64,000 nt of DNA from Okeania sp. SIO2B3. Lineage in GTDB: Bacteria > Cyanobacteriota > Cyanobacteriia > Cyanobacteriales > Microcoleaceae. Shown here in pieces: positions 41,265 through 52,262 of this stretch. The notes under the pieces were generated by a model. The model did not search any database, had not been told where the DNA came from, and saw only the letters and a list, made by a program, of their open reading frames with translations. Numbering within the stretch: position 1 is the first letter of the stretch; each line of letters starts with the position of its first letter. Both the position numbers and the translations under genes were made by a program. The stretch is from the NCBI RefSeq assembly GCF_010672525.1, contig NZ_JAAHGH010000003.1, positions 62,001 to 126,000 of the forward strand, in the 5' to 3' direction.

Positions 41265-42737
41265 ATGAATTGGATATTTATAGAAATAAAAAATGTATTT
41301 AGTTTATTGGTTCAAATCTTTCAAATAAAACTATTTGAGTTAGGAAATCAATCATTTTCCATCAAGAATATTACTGAAATAATTTTCTTAATTGTTTTAG
41401 TAGTATTTTTCTCCCGCACAATAAAAAAGTGGATGAAAGAATGGATATTAGTTAATTTAGGAATCAAAAAAGGTACAAGAGAAGCCATCGCTGCCATTAT
41501 TAATTACATAATTACAATAGCTGGTATCTTAATAGTGCTTCATAATGCGGGCATTGACTTAACCTCAATTACTGTAATTGCTGGTGCTTTAAGTATTGGC
41601 ATTGGTATTGGCATGAAAAATATTATTAGTAATTTTGTTAGTGGTTTAACAATTTTGATTGCTCAACCAATTAAAATCGGAGATTTTATCGAAGTTGATG
41701 ATTTATCAGGAATAGTAGAAAAAACCTCAATTCGTTCAACTGTAATCCGAACTATTGATGGTATTTTTGTGATTATTCCTAATAATTTTTTAGTAGAACA
41801 AAATATTATTAATTGGAGTCATAAAGATTCGACATCTCGCCTACATATTCCTATTGGTGTTGCCTATGGTAGCGATACAATCTTAGTAACAGAAGCACTT
41901 TTAGATGCAGCTAGAAAAGAAAAAAAAGTTTTATCAAATCCTTCACCAAAAGTTTGGTTTAAAGGGTTCGGAGATAGTGCCTTAAATTTTGAACTATTAG
42001 TCTGGATTAAATATCCTCCTCTTATAGATTCAATCACAAGTTCTTTAAACTTTTTAATAGATTCAGAATTACGTTATCGGAATATTTCTATTCCTTTTCC
42101 CCAAAGAGATTTACATATTCGCCAGATTAATGATTTAATTCAAACACATAAAAAAACCGAGTCAACAACTGTTGTAAAAGATCAAAAAAACCTTTCAACT
42201 TCCTTAGTCAAAAATATAGCAAAAACTCAGCAAAATCCTTCAAAATGGAATTTACGAGATTTATTACGACAGATTAGTTATTTCCATAATTGTAATAATA
42301 TTGAACTACGAGACATCATTGAAAATGGATATAGAAAAATTGTTCCTCGCGGTGAAATAATCTGTTTAGAGGGAGAGTCAGGAGACTCATTTTATATTAT
42401 TCTTTCAGGGTCGGTAGAAGTCTTTTCAGAAAAAGCAAATAAGTATATAACAACTAGATATGCAGGAGAATTTATTGGAGAAATGTCACTAATATTAGGG
42501 ATTACTCGTACAGCGAGTCTTCGTGCCACAGAAGATACAATTTTATTTGTAGTAGACCGAGACAATTTACACAATCTTTTGGCAAAACACCAAAGACTAG
42601 CAGACAAAATTTCTGAAGAATTATCCCGACGTTTAGAGACTTTAAAAAACTTAGGATTACTTGATAACCAAGAAAATTCCCAAGAAACAGCAATGATTTG
42701 GATTCGGAATCGAATTTATACTTTATTTGATATTTAA
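41265..42737 (+). CDS. MscS-family mechanosensitive channel with C-terminal cyclic-nucleotide-binding domain
   Basis: [86 protein letters not shown]. Confidence 0.93.
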   Translation: MNWIFIEIKNVFSLLVQIFQIKLFELGNQSFSIKNITEIIFLIVLVVFFSRTIKKWMKEWILVNLGIKKGTREAIAAIINYIITIAGILIVLHNAGIDLTSITVIAGALSIGIGIGMKNIISNFVSGLTILIAQPIKIGDFIEVDDLSGIVEKTSIRSTVIRTIDGIFVIIPNNFLVEQNIINWSHKDSTSRLHIPIGVAYGSDTILVTEALLDAARKEKKVLSNPSPKVWFKGFGDSALNFELLVWIKYPPLIDSITSSLNFLIDSELRYRNISIPFPQRDLHIRQINDLIQTHKKTESTTVVKDQKNLSTSLVKNIAKTQQNPSKWNLRDLLRQISYFHNCNNIELRDIIENGYRKIVPRGEIICLEGESGDSFYIILSGSVEVFSEKANKYITTRYAGEFIGEMSLILGITRTASLRATEDTILFVVDRDNLHNLLAKHQRLADKISEELSRRLETLKNLGLLDNQENSQETAMIWIRNRIYTLFDI

Positions 42738-42738
42738 A

Positions 42739-43018
42739 TAGGGCTTGCGTATGGAAAGTCTTTTTGTAGGGGTAGGATACAGGAGACAGGAGACAACCCA
42801 CCCGCAGGCCCCGACCGTGGAGGGGAAGACAGGAGGAACGGGGAATGAGCGAGGAGGTAGGAGTAACAATTGTCAATTTGGGATTTTTCTGCCCAACTAT
42901 GCGCCTAAAATACGAGCTTTTTGAGGGTTTTCAACGTGATACCTGGCACTGCAATTTGACCCTCACAGTACTCAAACCTTTATATATCAATACTTTTAGA
43001 ATTAATCAGCAAGCCCTA
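42739..43018 (+). mobile_element. Family A MITE-like element
   Basis: TAGGGCTTGCGTATGGAAAGTCTTTTTG..GAATTAATCAGCAAGCCCTA. Confidence 0.8.
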
Positions 43019-43239
43019 AATAATCAAAGCTTGAAGAAGGAAGAGGGAAGAAGGAAGAGGGACAAAGACTATTGAGCAACAAAAAAACCTAAATTTCCTG
43101 TAGATATTCACCCTTGAGTTTACACAAACGATAAAGTGCAGACATGATGCTATAACAAATCTGGTTATTATAGGGTAGTTACCTAGATACCCAAATCCTT
43201 ATCAGACAAAGATTTTGAATTTTTTGAATATCTCCTTAG

Positions 43240-43790
43240 TGACATCTCCCACACTAAGCTGATGCTATAGTGTGGGCTTCTAGTTTCGTAGCCCCGGTAT
43301 CCCATCGGGCAAGCGCGTGCTTTAAGGACGTCTGGGTCCTACCGCCCTATTTTTGATATTTATCGCAGCATTTAAGTCGCGGTCTATTACAATACCGCAA
43401 TGCGGACAAGAATGAGTTCGTATGTTTAATTCTTTAGGGACTTTTTCCCCACAATTTGAGCAGTCTTGGCTAGTATTTTTGGGGTTCACTGCTATGGTTT
43501 TCCCCTCCAGCATTTTCCTCCTGCGGAGGAGCTGCGCTAACAGCTTTGACAGTTAAAAAGTTAGAAATTGGCCCCCAAATTGCATCGTTAATTGATTTAC
43601 TCAAACGGGTCAATGCTTGCCCTTTAATGTTTAAGTTTGCCTCCGGCACGCCGCTCCGCGTCTACGTGGGCAATAACATCCGCTTTTAATAACAATTCAT
43701 TGGCTGTTTTGAAGTGAAAGTCTTTACGCTTGTCAGCTACCTTTTTATGTTGTTTAGCCACAGCTTTGACAGCTTTTACATGTCTTACAT
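43240..43790 (-). pseudogene. Truncated IS605-type TnpB (C-terminal part) related to the 37.8-39.1 kb copy
   Basis: KTIAVNPKNTSQDCSNCGEKVPKELNIRTHSCPHCGIVIDRDLNAAINI; shares the terminal hairpin region. Confidence 0.85.
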
Positions 43791-43845
43791 TCTGAGGAGA
43801 CCTCAGAATTACACACTCGCTTCTGACTTCTGATTTCTGACTTCG

Positions 43846-44700
43846 TTAACGTCCTATCAACTTTACGACAAAACTACCACTTAGATAAAGAGCAACTACT
43901 GCTCCACCTAATAAACTTTGAGTTAAAGGGTCAGTTGAAGGAGTTAAAACTGCTCCTAAAACTGCTGCACCTAACAATACATATCTCCAGCCAGAAAACA
44001 TTTGTTGAGAAGAAACAATTCCTGAAATACCTAACAATAATTGCAGAATCGGAATTTGAAATGCTAATGCCGTACTAAACATTAATAGCAATACAAATTC
44101 AAAATATTGTTCAATTGACCAAGCTTGTTCTACTACTTCCGAGCCGTAACTAATAAAAAACTTCAAAGCTGCTGGTACAATTGCAAAATAAGCAAATACT
44201 AATCCCAATCCAAATAAAACTGTAGAACCTAAAAAAATCGGTCCGAGAAATCTTCTTTCTCTAATAGTTAGACCTGGTAGAACAAACTTAACTATTTGAT
44301 AAAGTATAAAAGGACTTGCCAAAAGAAAACCACTATAAGCAGCTACTTTAATAGTTACAAAAAAATATTCTCCTGGAGCCAGTTGGAGAAACTTTACTCC
44401 TTGGGCAGGAACTTCTAGGAATTGGACAATAGGTTTAACTACAACGAAGCAACCGATAATACCTACTACTCCTGCTATTAGAGAATAAAATATTCGCATC
44501 CGTAACTCTTCGAGATGGTCAAATATAGACATTTCCACATCATCAGGAGATCGATCGAGATAATCATCTTCTTCTAAATCTTGGCGATCGCCTACTCGAT
44601 CTGTATTATTCGGCTTAACTTCAGGCTCTTTCAAGCTTACAGGTGCTAAATTATGATTATCTGAACCCTCTGGAGGAGTGTTAGTTTCTGGAGGTGTCAT
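43846..44700 (-). CDS. tatC: Sec-independent protein translocase TatC
   Basis: [65 protein letters not shown]. Confidence 0.97.
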   Translation of the reverse strand: MTPPETNTPPEGSDNHNLAPVSLKEPEVKPNNTDRVGDRQDLEEDDYLDRSPDDVEMSIFDHLEELRMRIFYSLIAGVVGIIGCFVVVKPIVQFLEVPAQGVKFLQLAPGEYFFVTIKVAAYSGFLLASPFILYQIVKFVLPGLTIRERRFLGPIFLGSTVLFGLGLVFAYFAIVPAALKFFISYGSEVVEQAWSIEQYFEFVLLLMFSTALAFQIPILQLLLGISGIVSSQQMFSGWRYVLLGAAVLGAVLTPSTDPLTQSLLGGAVVALYLSGSFVVKLIGR

Positions 44701-45389
44701 ATCTGTTTTTGATTTTAGATTTATCTATATATAAAGTTCCTATTTTCCACAGTGTAGACCATTGTACCGAGATTCAGTAAGCAAATTCATCTTCCCATAG
44801 TGTAGTTTGCGGGTAATTTAAGTCTATTAATCAGCCTTGAAAGGAAGTAAAAATCACGAAAACAAGAAAAACTGACTATTGATAGTTGAATATTAATTGC
44901 TATATTTAACCCATCTATAATTTTGCCTAAATCACAATTAATAGAGTTGGCAATAAAAATATTGGAGCCAAATTATGTTTAACAAAAGATGGAAAAAAAA
45001 TCTGATTTTATCCTTAACTAGAGGATTAGAATTTCATAAATTCTTGCTATTTTACTACTCACAATCATAAATATTCGTGCAGCTATAAAAACATAGCTAA
45101 AGAAAAGGTTGGTGCTTGAGATAGGCTGATGATAAATCGAACACGGTTTGATTTTTTCCCACGGTTTCTTATTGCCTGATGGAGCTGTTCCCTACTACAG
45201 GTATCCATGAAAATTAATTTGACATTTGATAAAAGTAGATAACAGAGAACAACAAATATACTTATATACAATAACCGTAGATATATAATTAATTTTGCTT
45301 AACTACTTAAAACAAAAAACACATTACTAATCCACAAGTTTTGGGGTTTTCAGTTGAGAATCAATCACAAAATTCAGCTTTCAAATCCC

Positions 45390-46382
45390 TTATTCAGCTT
45401 TCAAATCTCTTTCCATTAGAGCTACTACTGCTTCTTCAGGAGTAATTTTTCCATTTAATAAAAGAAAAACCTGATGAGAAATAGGTACGCGAATTTCCTC
45501 TCGGTAAGCAAGATCGATCAAAACATTCGTAGTATTAACACCCTCAGCAGTACCTTGTAATTCGTCTAAAATTTTCTCCAAACTTTTACCTTGAGCTAAA
45601 GCATAACCAACCCGATAATTTCTACTCAAAGAACTACTACAAGTTGCCAACATATCTCCTAAACCAGATAACCCAAAAAAAGTTTCAGTTTGTCCGCCTA
45701 AATGATTACCAACCCGAATAATTTCTGTCAAAGCACGAGTTAACAAAGCTGATTTAGCATTAGTACCAAGTTCCAAACCATCACAAACTCCAGCAGCAAT
45801 AGCAATAACATTTTTCAAAGTTCCACCTAACTCCGTACCAATAGGATCGGGACTACTATAAACCCGAAATAAACCAGAAGCAAAAATATTTTGTACTGTT
45901 GTTGCTGCTGCCTTATTTTTACTAGCAACTACCGTTGCAGTAGGTAATTTATCATTAATTTCTTTTGATAAATTAGGACCAGATAAAACTACGACTGAAT
46001 TATTAGGAAAATTTGTTTCCCAAATCTGAGAAGGAGTCCGCCTTGTTGCCGAATCTAATCCTTTTGTAGCAGTCACAATAATTACCTTTTCTGATAATCC
46101 AATTTTTTTGATTTTTTCTGCCGTTTCATTCACTCCTTTCATAGAAATTGCCGAAACTATAATATCAACATTTTGGAGTATTTCTGATAAACTTACATTC
46201 AAGCTACGAGACCATAAATGTATTTCATGTTGATTATGACCAGCCAATTTTGCTAAAGAAGAACCCCATGCACCTGCACCTAGAATCGCTAAGGTTGCCT
46301 TTTTTTTCGATACTGGATAAGCAGAGTCTAAAGTTCTAATAATTTTTCTTATTTTATCAGCTTGAGATATTTTACTTACCAT
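45390..46382 (-). CDS. gpsA: Glycerol-3-phosphate dehydrogenase [NAD(P)+]
   Basis: LAILGAGAWGSSLAKLAGHN, SGPNLSKEI, LGGTLKNVIAIAAGVCDGLELGTNAKSAL. Confidence 0.95.
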   Translation of the reverse strand: MVSKISQADKIRKIIRTLDSAYPVSKKKATLAILGAGAWGSSLAKLAGHNQHEIHLWSRSLNVSLSEILQNVDIIVSAISMKGVNETAEKIKKIGLSEKVIIVTATKGLDSATRRTPSQIWETNFPNNSVVVLSGPNLSKEINDKLPTATVVASKNKAAATTVQNIFASGLFRVYSSPDPIGTELGGTLKNVIAIAAGVCDGLELGTNAKSALLTRALTEIIRVGNHLGGQTETFFGLSGLGDMLATCSSSLSRNYRVGYALAQGKSLEKILDELQGTAEGVNTTNVLIDLAYREEIRVPISHQVFLLLNGKITPEEAVVALMERDLKAE

Positions 46383-46561
46383 AATTTATGAATTTGATTT
46401 ATTAATTAATTATTGATTTTCAGAGAAGTCAGTACAATAAGTCAATGGTGATTTTTCACTAACTCATAATTAATTTGTTCTCAGATATTCTCACTCTTCT
46501 AGAGAAAATATATATAGCGCTATTAATTCCACCACCAATAATTAGGACTTACGCAAAAAAA

Positions 46562-47618
46562 ACTATAGAACCCCTGAGTGGTATCTTTTTAGGAAAAGCT
46601 ATATAGTTAAATAGCGATCACCAATTATCATCAATAAGAGTTGGACAAATGCCAGCCTTCAAGCAGTTTGACAGACAAAGAATGGGTTCTTATTGAACCA
46701 TCCCATACCAAAAAAGAAGAAAACTTGTCCAACATGCAGGGAGCAAGAGAGAAATTTTAGATGGTATCTTGTATCAACTCAAGAATGGTTGTAACTGGTG
46801 TTACTTATAGTGCATATTTACCACCCTATTCAACCGTATTTTGGCTTTACTTGCAGTGGCGAGCATCAGGGGTAATTGAAAAAATTAGAGATGTATTGCA
46901 TTCTCAAGTATGTCAATAGGTAAAAAAAAGCGATCGGGGACAACTTTAATCATCATTGATTCACAGGCAGTAAAAAATACCTGTAATGCTAGTATCAAGT
47001 CAATCATGATTTTGTTTTTACAAATCTACGAACGGAATTAAGCGACATCTGGCAGTAGATAGTCTCGGTTTTCCTTCTTGCTCCGTCCTTACTCTGAGGA
47101 AACCTCAGAGCGGGCGGTGCGCTTTTTTTACTTATTGCAGCAAAGCTAATGTATCTGATGATCAGGGATTAAAAGAAATATTGTCAGATAACGTTGATTA
47201 CTTCAAGTCCAAACCTGTTAATATCCCTAAAATTACTATCCTACTTGACAATGGATATCCCATAGGAAAAAATAACACAGGAGTTAAAGAAAATTTATCC
47301 AACAATTATGACCAAGATTCGGTTTAAACTATCACCAAAACCTTCAAAGGTGAAGAAAAAACAGCAAGGAAAAACAGGGTTTGTGCCCGTCAAAGCCAGG
47401 TGGGTCATCGAAAGAACCAACTCTTGGATGGAGAGATGTCAAAGCTTGACTAAAAATTTTGTTTGCGTTTGCTTCCGCATCCCGTAGGGAAGCATTCCGC
47501 AGGAAAAGAACCCTGGAAAATGCTACCGCCAAGATTAATATCCAGTTTTATTCGACTAATGCTCAAGAGACTGGCGATCGCCTAGGTTTTTAAAAGATAC
47601 CACTCAGGGGATCTATAG
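46562..47618 (+). mobile_element. Degenerate IS5-like element with ~26-bp TIRs
   Basis: CTATAGAACCCCTGAGTGGTATCTTTT...AAAAGATACCACTCAGGGGATCTATAG; interior encodes a broken transposase (LDGILYQLKNGCNW..LPPYSTVFWLYLQWRASGV). Confidence 0.88.
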
Positions 47619-47983
47619 GTATTGATTTTAATGCTGAGTTGATTTCAGTCTACAGGACAACGACAAGCATCCAATAGAAATATTGTTTGTAAGTTGTCAA
47701 ATTAGCAGAATTTTTTGAATGTGCTATTGCCATTGAGTCTCTAGATTTTACCAATAAAAAATGGCGTTGGTGATTTGAGGTATGATATAATATCAGACTC
47801 AGAGGGCGACAGAACTCTGTTCCGCTTACGTGATAGAACCCCGTTCCGCGCTCCACGACCAAAAAACTTTCTCCTTCTACTCCTCTTTCTTCTTCTTTAC
47901 TTCCCTACTGACTCCTGAGTTCTGACTCCTGACTCCTAAGTAATTAAGATTAATATCATACACTAATTCAGCAACACCATATA

Positions 47984-48412
47984 ATGAATATATTTTCCAA
48001 AAATTCTGTACTTGTGCCCATAGATTTTTCCGATAAATCTGTTGAGGCGATCAATGTAGCTCTAGAATTTGTTCGAGATCCTTCTTATTTATGGATTCTC
48101 CATGTGTTGCCTCATCTCAATCCTACTGAACCAGGAGTAAGGTGGCATACTGTCGATGACCAGAGTCGCAAACAGCACATTGAAAAAGTGTTTCACGAAC
48201 AGATTCAAGGTGCTAAATATGAAGGTATTAATTTTAGTGTGGCGATCGGAAATCCTAGCTCAGAAATTTTGGATTATGCTCAGGAAAAAAAAGCAGATTT
48301 GATTGTCATTCCTTCCCAAGGACATAGTGGTCTTGGTCGATTTTTACTAGGATCAGTTGCTGAACGAGTTGTCAGGTATTCTCATTGTCCTGTTTTAGTT
48401 CTACGAAATTGA
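47984..48412 (+). CDS. Universal stress protein (UspA family)
   Basis: VLVPIDFSDKSVEAINVAL, ADLIVIPSQGHSGLGRFLLGSVAERVVRYSHCPVLVLR. Confidence 0.95.
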   Translation: MNIFSKNSVLVPIDFSDKSVEAINVALEFVRDPSYLWILHVLPHLNPTEPGVRWHTVDDQSRKQHIEKVFHEQIQGAKYEGINFSVAIGNPSSEILDYAQEKKADLIVIPSQGHSGLGRFLLGSVAERVVRYSHCPVLVLRN

Positions 48413-48775
48413 CATACTATCCTGCGGTCAGATACGGAAATTATTCTTCAAGCAGGATTATACCAAGCGCGATAAATGTTTGCTACATTTTCTTAGGCGT
48501 TGGTAATTGCTAAGATGATTTTCTGTTAGGGGTAATAAGTATCCGGATAATTAGTTATTGTATGATGAGAGGACTCAGGAGTCAGAACTCAGGAGTCAGA
48601 ACTCAGGAGTCAGTAGGAAAAAAGGATGAGAGTTGGAATTATCTGGGGATAAGTAGGCATTTTATGTCTGCATTGCATGGAAGTAGAAAGTGCGATAACT
48701 GTATAACCGGATTTTATATAACACCCCTTGCCTACTCTGGTTGGATATTTACAACTATCACAGGGGAATAAACCT

Positions 48776-49731
48776 TAGGGCGTGTCATCAATTAAAGAGG
48801 TTGACATTAAATGTATAGTATGCTTATGAAGAATAACTACAGGAACAACATGCTAAGAACTGTTCTAAATGACTAGACGTTATGCCTTGCGTATGGGATC
48901 AATGGGAACGCCCATACAAATTTACTACCAGGGTGTAAAGGAACTGTAGGAAGGAAAGCATTGGACAACCGCCTCTTTGTGGAAGCTGTTTTATACAGAT
49001 ATAGAGCCGGAATTCCGAACCAGAGATAACCCAGAAAGATTTGGGGACTTCCGCGTTATCCATACCCGTTTTAGTCGCTGGAGTCGCTCAGGGGTAACAG
49101 AAAGAGTGTTTCACGCTTTAGCTGAGGATGCAGAAGTCCAAATATGCCATGATCGATGCTACTACTGTTCGTGCTCATACTCGTAGTGCAGGAGCGAAAG
49201 ACAGTAGTGCAGAACAGGAAAATATTGGCCTAAGCATTGGGGGATTGAGTACGAAAATACATGAGGTAGTAGATGCTCTGGGTAATCCCACCCCTAGCAT
49301 TTTTAACCCCAGGCCAAGGATGCGACTTAGATGGAGCAGATGTTTTATTACCGATGGTAGAAGCGACAAGCAGTTTTGGCTGATCAAGCCTATGATGCTC
49401 AAGAGCGGGTGCTAATCGCCTTTAACTGAGAGAGGAATAGAAGTAGTAATTCCCCCGAAAAAAAACCGCGCGTGAACTCCGCAACTACGATGAGATATTG
49501 TACAAAGCACGCCATCTCATAGAAAATTTCTTTGCCAAACTCAAACAATATAGAGCGTTGGCGGAGCAAGTGCGGCAGCTATATCGCTACAAGATATGAC
49601 AAGCGTTCAGTAAACTTTCACCGGAGGAATTCCTACAGGTAGCCTCAGCCATTTTATTAGCATAGCGATCACCATTGACCTACAGCATACAATACCAATT
49701 TTGTCAAAATTTTAATTGATGACACGCCCTA
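48776..49731 (+). mobile_element. Degenerate IS5-like element with 19+ bp TIRs and TA target duplication
   Basis: TTAGGGCGTGTCATCAATTAAA...TTTAATTGATGACACGCCCTAA; RFGDFRVIHTRFSRWSRSGVTERVFHAL, MIDATTVRAHTRSAGA in broken frames. Confidence 0.92.
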
Positions 49732-49983
49732 ACGTTAAGCATTCTTTTTTCACCCTTGGTATTACAGGATTATTGGTTTGTGTTCCGCAAGGACAGGCCA
49801 ACATTTAGTCCAATTTTTCGGTATATTAAAAACCAGATATTACCTTCAATGATAAAAATCCAGTTTATTTGAATTTTACTTTATTATTTATTAACTTTAA
49901 TTAAGAGGATCGACCTAAATGATTATTCAGGAGATTACAATAATTATATAGAGTTATCCTGATTAAATAGGGGAGTAGGAAAT

Positions 49984-50145
49984 ATGTTAAGAACTCCTAC
50001 ATTTCATGTCAATCAATACCAAGCATTATTACAAAATCTCAAGCAAACTATTCTATATTGGCTGAAATATTTTTGGAAATTTAGTTTATTTTATGGTAAA
50101 TATACTGCTTCTCCACCTTGGCAAAAAACCATTAATATAAATTGA
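49984..50145 (+). CDS. Possible 53-aa protein, unknown
   Basis: ATG..TGA reading MLRTPTFHVNQYQALLQNLKQTILYWLKYFWKFSLFYGKYTASPPWQKTININ. Confidence 0.3.
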   Translation: MLRTPTFHVNQYQALLQNLKQTILYWLKYFWKFSLFYGKYTASPPWQKTININ

Positions 50146-50582
50146 CATAACTAACTATAGTTTTCAAGGTAGGTCTATTGGCTAGACAGCTAGGTTTTTA
50201 GAACAGTTAAATGCCTTGATCGCTTATGGCTATTTTGGAGTAAACATCAAGTCATCCTTTTAGGAGGAAGATTTATATCCAAATTATCAATTAGCCAGCT
50301 TATCAATAACCTTGATTATTTTCAGAGCTTTATATTAAGCTCCAATCTTTCTGCTAAAATTATCTTGGTTACTCTTACAGTTTATCGGTAAAACAACTAA
50401 ATACCTCTAATAAATGAGGCCCTGGTATTTTAGCAGTACTTATATTTAGATTAACAGGAGCAATTTGCTTGGAGTATTGCTCCTGAAATCAACTATTAAT
50501 CTTGAAAAGCTTTGAGATTAAAAGCTCTAATGCTTTATTGTTGTTTGAGCAACCCCATCAGCAATGAAGCTAACTTTTATTT

Positions 50583-51071
50583 TTAGTAGAAACCTAAAGC
50601 TTCTTTAGTGCGACGTCCAACAATTCCATCTGGCCTTAAGCCATGATCACGTTGGAATGCTTTAACTGCATGCTTAGTCTTAGGCCCAAAATAGCCAGTT
50701 GCACGATGATGATGAAAATAGCCCATCATTCCTAGTTGGTGTTGCAACTTGGATACTTGATGTCCCCGACTACCATAGCTCAAATAATATCCACGACGGC
50801 GATGTCCCTTATAGGAAGCATGACGATAGCTGGGGCGATGATAACCTTTGCCATAATAGCGACCGCGACCATAACCACCACAAGGGTTCTTATGGTGACA
50901 TGCAGCAGCAGAATTAGCGGTCGCGCTAATAGCACCTAGAATAGTAGCAGCTGATAGAAGACCCATCATACCTAATGTAGATAACTTTTTCCAGTTAACT
51001 CCTTTAAAGGTAGGTTCAACTATAGAACTTTCTTCGGTGGTAGCTAGATGGGAATATGCTAGTGTTTCCAT
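50583..51071 (-). CDS. Secreted peptidoglycan-binding (PG_binding_1) protein
   Basis: METLAYSHLATTEE leader; SRGHQVSKLQHQLGMMGYFHHHRATGYFGPKTKHAVKAFQRDHGLRPDGIVGRRTKEALG. Confidence 0.9.
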   Translation of the reverse strand: METLAYSHLATTEESSIVEPTFKGVNWKKLSTLGMMGLLSAATILGAISATANSAAACHHKNPCGGYGRGRYYGKGYHRPSYRHASYKGHRRRGYYLSYGSRGHQVSKLQHQLGMMGYFHHHRATGYFGPKTKHAVKAFQRDHGLRPDGIVGRRTKEALGFY

Positions 51072-51350
51072 AACTCCTCTGATGAGTAATGTTTTACAAC
51101 TTTTTTTATAAGTGTCTTACCCACTTGCCTTATAGCATTTTGGGTTTCGTTTGAAGTGCGACACTCAAAAAAAGTAAATTTAATTTTGGTAGAACCTTAA
51201 TTTAGGCTATTAACAACTAAGGAAATCTTATAATTTCCCTAGTTGCATTACTAAGCTACCATGTTAGGTGGATTATTTATGCAGAATATTCAAAAAATTT
51301 TAAAAGTCCAAAACTTTAAGATAATTGAGGACTTTTAGACTATTAAAAAT

Positions 51351-51761
51351 TTAGTAGCAGTCACCACCGTAGCCACCATAGCCACCACCGTAACTACTGC
51401 CGTAGCGACCATAACCACCACGACGACCATAGCGACTGTAGCCACCATAGCTACCATAGGAACGGCTGTAGGAGCGGCTAACAACTTTTTTATAATAATG
51501 GCCTGAGCTACGACCATAGCTACCATAACGACCAGAACTACCGTAGCCACCATAGCCACCATAGCTACCGTACCTGCTACCACCATAGTAAGCAGAAGCA
51601 GAATCAGCAGTTACGTTCATTCCTACAGCTAAAGTAGCAGCGGATAATAAACCCATTGCTCCAACACTGGATAGCTTTTTGAAATCTACACAAGCAGTAA
51701 ACTCTTTGTTAGCAGAGTCTTCTTCGTTGAAAGCTAAATGGGAAAATGCTAATATTTCCAT
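51351..51761 (-). CDS. Gly/Tyr/Ser-rich exported protein with the same leader type as 50583-51071
   Basis: MEILAFSHLAFNEEDSANKEFTACVDFKKLSSVGAMGLLSAATLAVGMNVTADSASA then YGSYGGYGGYGSSGRYGSYG.. Confidence 0.85.
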   Translation of the reverse strand: MEILAFSHLAFNEEDSANKEFTACVDFKKLSSVGAMGLLSAATLAVGMNVTADSASAYYGGSRYGSYGGYGGYGSSGRYGSYGRSSGHYYKKVVSRSYSRSYGSYGGYSRYGRRGGYGRYGSSYGGGYGGYGGDCY

Positions 51762-52262
51762 GAATTCCTCTGTTTAGTTAAATTATATGAAATCCCGCAT
51801 AACAGGAACTTTCCTACATAACTGTTACATCTTTGATAGGCCTCTGAAGCTGGGCAATACGTAGGACGTAAAAGTTATTTCTGGGGTTTGCTAGATGCAC
51901 GAAGTATGCCAAAACTTTTGAGATAAGCTTTGATTTGGCATATCTACAATATCACAAAAAATACATTACTCAAGTCAAATTGTCAAAAAAAAATCCTGGC
52001 CTCTGCGTCAAATAGATTAGATAAATGGACTTTTTTGCTTGACCAAATTTGCCTAAGACTTGACTTATAGTAGAGCAGGCAAAAAAAAAGACGTTGCATT
52101 TTTAATCAAAAAACCTCTAAAAGCAATTAATATCAACTTTTGAGTTGATTTACAATTTGATACATAGCGCCCAAAATTTACCATGTTCTACTTAAAATGG
52201 TTTTATCATGGCTAAACAACTAAAAGCAAGTTTTTTTATAATTAATATAGAAATCTCATATT

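Noticed and set aside
50699-51586. ORFs antisense or alternate-frame to the two leader proteins (50699-50917, 50736-50939, 51335-51586)
   Set aside because: 51335-51586 (VAMVAMVATVV..) is an alternate frame of Gly/Tyr codon repeats; the others are antisense shadows of a better-supported gene.
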